Of a DNA stretch of 35,964 nucleotides, positions 33,155 to 35,964 are shown piece by piece. The stretch's first letter is position 1, and every line of letters begins with the position of its first letter. A program made the position numbers and the translations under genes. The notes beneath the pieces were generated by a model. It ran no database searches. It worked only from the letters and a program-made list of their open reading frames with translations, and had not been told where the DNA came from. This DNA is from an uncultured bacterium (GTDB taxonomy: Bacteria; Planctomycetota; UBA1135; GCA-002686595): positions 1 through 35,964 of the forward strand of contig CALEMP010000115.1 in the NCBI GenBank assembly GCA_937910685.1, written 5' to 3'.

Positions 33155-33970
33155 ATGAAAACTACCGTTGAGCCCCACGACCAACACGCCACCCTTCATT
33201 TGCGCGGCGAATTCGACACCTTTTCCTGCCCCGCATTCCAGGAAGAGATCGCCACACTCCAGCGCTCCGGCCAAACCAACATCGTGGTCAACCTGCGCCT
33301 TGTGCGCTTCATCAACTCCACCGCCCTGGGCGCGATCCTCAAGGCCTCGCGCAGTCTGCAAGAGGCCGGTGGCAAGCTCCTCATCAGCCACCCCAGCTCT
33401 TTCTGCAGGGACATCCTGGAGAAGATTGGGCTCGATCGGGTGATTGGCGTTCACAACTCGGACGAGGAAGCCGGCGCTGCGTTCGCTTCTGGAACCAAAC
33501 CTCCCGTCGCTGACGACAACGAGCACGACTTCGAGGCGGACCCAAGCTCCGTCCTCTTCCGCCCCACCGATCAATCACGGGTCGAGCATTTCCTAGGCAC
33601 CCCCAAGGCCGAGAACACGGTGCACGGACACGCATTCGGCCAGCAATGGACCGGTGTGGGACGGATGATCAGCCTCGACCTCGCGGGCCTCGCCTACAAG
33701 TGGTCTGGCGGAAAAACCGGACTCGCTGCCTTCGACATGGGTCAACTGCTCGCCGTGGGCACCACCCTGACGGTCAAATTCAAGCTGCCCCTGCTCAAGA
33801 AAGGATTCAGCGAAGCTGCCGCCGAGATCACTGAACTCACCGAGCGTTCCGATTCGGTGGAAGTGCGCGTCACCTTCAGCGACCTGGACAAGGACACTAC
33901 CGAAGCGGTCCGCCAGTACATGGCGGACATGTCCTATCTCAAGGACGAACTCAAACGCGCCACCAACTAG
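33155..33970 (+). CDS. STAS-domain protein with PilZ-like C-terminal domain
   Basis: 271 residues. The first ~110 are a STAS domain of the anti-sigma-antagonist type: LHLRGEFDTFSC, then NLRLVRFINSTALGAIL with S55 at the position that is phosphorylated in SpoIIAA/RsbV proteins, then GGKLLISHPS. After an acidic linker (115-140), residues about 145-271 contain ISLDLAGLAYKWSG, FKLPLLKKGF, VEVRVTFSDLDKDTTEAVRQYMADM, the strand order and ending of PilZ domains. The RxxxR part of the c-di-GMP site is not evident, so nucleotide binding is uncertain. The neighbouring SpoIIE phosphatase is the likely partner. The PilZ assignment is inference. Confidence 0.8.
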   Translation: MKTTVEPHDQHATLHLRGEFDTFSCPAFQEEIATLQRSGQTNIVVNLRLVRFINSTALGAILKASRSLQEAGGKLLISHPSSFCRDILEKIGLDRVIGVHNSDEEAGAAFASGTKPPVADDNEHDFEADPSSVLFRPTDQSRVEHFLGTPKAENTVHGHAFGQQWTGVGRMISLDLAGLAYKWSGGKTGLAAFDMGQLLAVGTTLTVKFKLPLLKKGFSEAAAEITELTERSDSVEVRVTFSDLDKDTTEAVRQYMADMSYLKDELKRATN

Positions 33971-34001
33971 CCCTGGCACAAGCCCTGCAGCTCCATTACT
34001 G

Positions 34002-35102
34002 CTAGGCGATACGCAAGGCTCCACTGGGGCTGGAATTGCCGGATTCTCCGAGCAGAAGTTGTTCCACGCGAGTGGCCACCGATTCCCAGGCGAGCTCTTC
34101 GGCAGTTAGGCTTTGAGCCATGGCGGACCAACGGGCCCGACGGCCGGGATCGGATGCAGCCACGCGCAGAATATGGGCCAGGGCGGCTTCGCTTCCGTCC
34201 TCCGCCAACATCCCCACGCCCCGTTCCACGAGGCTGGCTTGCAAGGAACCTGGCACTCCCAAGAGTGGCGTACCCGAAGCCAAGCCACCCAGTGTTGTGC
34301 GCCTCGGACCACGGCCGCTGCCGTCCGGGTCCACCATCAGGGTGGCTGCACTCACGAGAGCGGGAAGTTCTTCCGGGCGCGGTCGCTCCACCAGGATCAT
34401 GCGCGCGGCAATGCCCTTGATGTTGCCCAATGCACGGAGGTTGCTCATCTCGGGTCCTTCGCCGGCCAACACGAGGGTCCAGTCCTCACTGGCTCCAAGG
34501 GTGGAAGCATAGGCCTGCACCAGTTTCTCCAGCCCGCGCCCGGTCTGGAATCCACCGGCGGCGAGGACCACTAGGCCCTCCACTCCGTGTCGCTTCAAGA
34601 GGTGCGATTGCATTCCCCGGCGGAAATTGCCCTGGTCCACGCCTCCAGAAATCAAGCTGATCTTGTCCCGTTCGATGCCGAAGTCCTGGGCCTGTCGTAG
34701 GGCCAAATCATCAATGGCCACCACGTGTTCCACGGTCTTGCGCAAGCGCCGGCCCCATAGGTTCTCGCCCACAAACCGCATCACCCGTTCCACAGGGTGG
34801 CCCATTACTGGGAATCCCTGTTCGAACATGAAGAGCGGTACGTTCAAGCGGCGCGCCATGGCAGCCGAGTGCGAACCCGCCGGAGACAGCCCGTCATAGG
34901 CCATGATCACATCCGGCATGAAGCCTCCGATGCCCGGCATCAAGCTGCGACCGCTGCGCGGGATTGCGCCGGGGGGCGCACCGAACCCGCGCACCGCATG
35001 CCCACGACTGATGAGCTCCCTGGCCAGGGCACGGGCATGATCTCCCCCGCGGCGATGGAGGGTGAATGGATTAAGGGCTAGGGCAATGCGAAGGGAACGC
35101 AT
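34002..35102 (-). CDS. Family 4-like glycosyltransferase (GT-B fold)
   Basis: 366 residues with the two-Rossmann GT-B layout. The N-terminal half has IALALNPFTLHRRGGDHARALARELISRGH and DVIMAYDG; the C-terminal donor-binding half has VLAAGGFQTGRGLEKLVQAYA, LVLAGEGPEMSNLRAL and LGGLASGTPLLGVPGSL. The usual E-x7-E donor motif (EGFGLxxLEAMA) is replaced by GSGRGPRRTTLGGLASG, so nucleotide-sugar specificity and even activity are uncertain. Donor and acceptor are unknown. Convergent with the STAS gene and divergent from the HAD-like gene. The ATG at 35102 begins MRSLRIALALNPF, a normal start. Confidence 0.82.
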   Translation of the reverse strand: MRSLRIALALNPFTLHRRGGDHARALARELISRGHAVRGFGAPPGAIPRSGRSLMPGIGGFMPDVIMAYDGLSPAGSHSAAMARRLNVPLFMFEQGFPVMGHPVERVMRFVGENLWGRRLRKTVEHVVAIDDLALRQAQDFGIERDKISLISGGVDQGNFRRGMQSHLLKRHGVEGLVVLAAGGFQTGRGLEKLVQAYASTLGASEDWTLVLAGEGPEMSNLRALGNIKGIAARMILVERPRPEELPALVSAATLMVDPDGSGRGPRRTTLGGLASGTPLLGVPGSLQASLVERGVGMLAEDGSEAALAHILRVAASDPGRRARWSAMAQSLTAEELAWESVATRVEQLLLGESGNSSPSGALRIA

Positions 35103-35148
35103 AATTGAAGGGCAGGGTTGGGACGCGGACTGGGAGGGATGGTCGGTT

Positions 35149-35310
35149 CATGGGGACCCGAAGCCTCTTGTATCGACCATTGGAGAATGGGATCCCCAGA
35201 GTGAAGCCTGATTCAGATTGAAACCGCACGGAAAATCTTTCCCATCCGTGAACCTGCTCACTCATTTCCATACGAAATCCTTTCCAACACCTCGATACAA
35301 AAGCCCCATG
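35149..35310. repeat. Inverted promoter-like elements between divergent genes
   Basis: TCGATACAA occurs on the plus strand at 35292-35300, preceded by TTCCAAC and followed by CCCCATG (35304-35310). On the minus strand the same word (35168-35176) is preceded by CTCCAATGG and followed, after 12 bases, by CCCCATG (35149-35155). Each copy points toward the gene on its side, so they may be paired promoters or operators. Between them CACGGA/TCCGTG can form a small hairpin (about 35226-35249). Confidence 0.45.
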
Positions 35311-35359
35311 GGACGAAAGAGTGGTTACCCCCCCGAAGCCTCTTCCCGAGGAGCTACCT

Positions 35360-35959
35360 ATGAACCAATTCCTTAATCGCCAACCCCGGCGCGCCCTTTT
35401 CATTGCTCGCTGGAACGTTGTGCTCCAAAAACCCACTTTCGGCCACGCTCGTACCATGGCCGACGTGTCGTTCCTTCCCGGCGCGACTGATGCCCTCTTT
35501 CATGCTGGTCAACAAGGCTGGCAGATCTACCTCTTCGGCAACGAAGACCAGGTCCCCGACGGTCGCCAATCCCTCGAGGATTGGCTCGCCATCGATGCGG
35601 GAATTCTCGAGCATCTGCGCAGCCATGGGGTGCAAATCACCCGCAGCTATGCGGCCACCGAGCGCCCGGGCGGAGTCCCCCCCTATGACAAGGAGTCGGT
35701 CTACGCCCTGCCTAATACGGGGGTCATGCACCACGCCCGTCAAGAGGACGGCATCGACCTGGATGAATCCTGGGTCGTAGCCAACGACGTGCTCTCCCTT
35801 GTGGCTGGCTGGCGCGCCGGCTGCCACACCGCAGGAGTCGCCACCCCGCGCATCATGCAAGCGGGCAACCTATCGGTGGAACCGGAACTGATTGGCCTGG
35901 ACCTCGGGCACACCCTGGCATCCATGGGCGCACGGCCGCCCATACGCCGCAGCGCCTGA
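35360..35959 (+). CDS. HAD-like protein lacking the catalytic DxD motif
   Basis: 199 residues, starting at an ATG with a strong Shine-Dalgarno (GAGGAG at 35348-35353, six bases away), which decides the start over an in-frame codon at 35321. The layout resembles the histidinol-phosphate/heptose-bisphosphate phosphatase branch of the HAD superfamily: a first strand RALFIARWNVVLQKP, then FLPGATDALFHAGQQGWQIYLFGNEDQ, and late SWVVANDVLSLVAGWRAGCHTAGVATP. The first strand should be FIDRDGTL, but A16 and W18 replace both aspartates, and the late GDxxxD is VANDVLSL. Phosphatase activity is therefore unlikely; a binding or regulatory role is possible. Assignment to this branch is inference. Confidence 0.72.
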   Translation: MNQFLNRQPRRALFIARWNVVLQKPTFGHARTMADVSFLPGATDALFHAGQQGWQIYLFGNEDQVPDGRQSLEDWLAIDAGILEHLRSHGVQITRSYAATERPGGVPPYDKESVYALPNTGVMHHARQEDGIDLDESWVVANDVLSLVAGWRAGCHTAGVATPRIMQAGNLSVEPELIGLDLGHTLASMGARPPIRRSA

Positions 35960-35964
35960 AAGCG

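Overview
The window is GC-rich, gene-dense bacterial chromosome. It has the flavour of a planctomycete-like organism: a Lys/Pro-rich EF-hand repeat protein, an FHA Ser/Thr kinase with a large exported half, a DUF4388 protein with a propeller-like end, DUF58/BatA-type proteins, and few recognisable Shine-Dalgarno sites. That placement is inference from protein style, not from a marker gene. No phage, insertion sequence, CRISPR array or rRNA was seen. There is one tRNA gene, tRNA-His(GUG).

Layout. 1-1.4 kb: exported EF-hand repeat protein, closed by a long bidirectional terminator. 1.4-5.5 kb (minus): gap-pgk-rpe-accD, linking lower glycolysis, the pentose phosphate pathway and fatty acid synthesis. 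5.7-12.4 kb (plus): tilS, then a tightly packed run of yggS, an FHA Ser/Thr kinase, a degenerate purine-nucleoside-phosphorylase-like protein and purN. 12.4-13.0 kb (minus): tRNA-His and a small coiled-coil protein. 13.1-19.1 kb (plus): zinc-ribbon membrane protein, MoeB/ThiF-like E1 enzyme, MobA/MocA-like nucleotidyltransferase, a giant DUF4388/PEGA/propeller membrane protein and a lipoprotein. 19.2-21.2 kb (minus): asnS and a membrane coiled-coil protein. 21.3-24.4 kb (plus): NhaC-type antiporter with an added exported domain, and an LPG-synthase/flippase-like membrane protein. 24.5-27.1 kb (minus): xylA-xylB. 27.2-28.2 kb (plus): PqqB-like metallo-beta-lactamase-fold protein. 28.2-33.0 kb (minus): GAF-SpoIIE phosphatase, DUF58, BatA-like protein and a thioredoxin/TlpA-like protein. 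33.2-34.0 kb (plus): STAS plus PilZ-like protein. 34.0-36.0 kb: a glycosyltransferase and a HAD-like protein lacking its catalytic aspartates, divergently arranged.

The most striking observation is the TlpA/thioredoxin-like gene at 28228-29436 (minus). Its reading frame is interrupted by one TGA exactly where the first cysteine of the WCxxC redox motif should be, so the motif reads W-(TGA)-G-P-C, and the thioredoxin fold continues in the same frame. A small hairpin with a G in the first two loop bases follows the TGA at a spacing compatible with a bacterial SECIS element. This is a good candidate for a selenocysteine-containing exported thiol oxidoreductase. Secondary points are the PNP-like protein next to purN, the STAS/PilZ-like protein divergent from a SpoIIE phosphatase, the HAD-like protein without its DxD motif, and recurring -10-like hexamers only 5-10 bases before start codons, suggesting leaderless transcripts.
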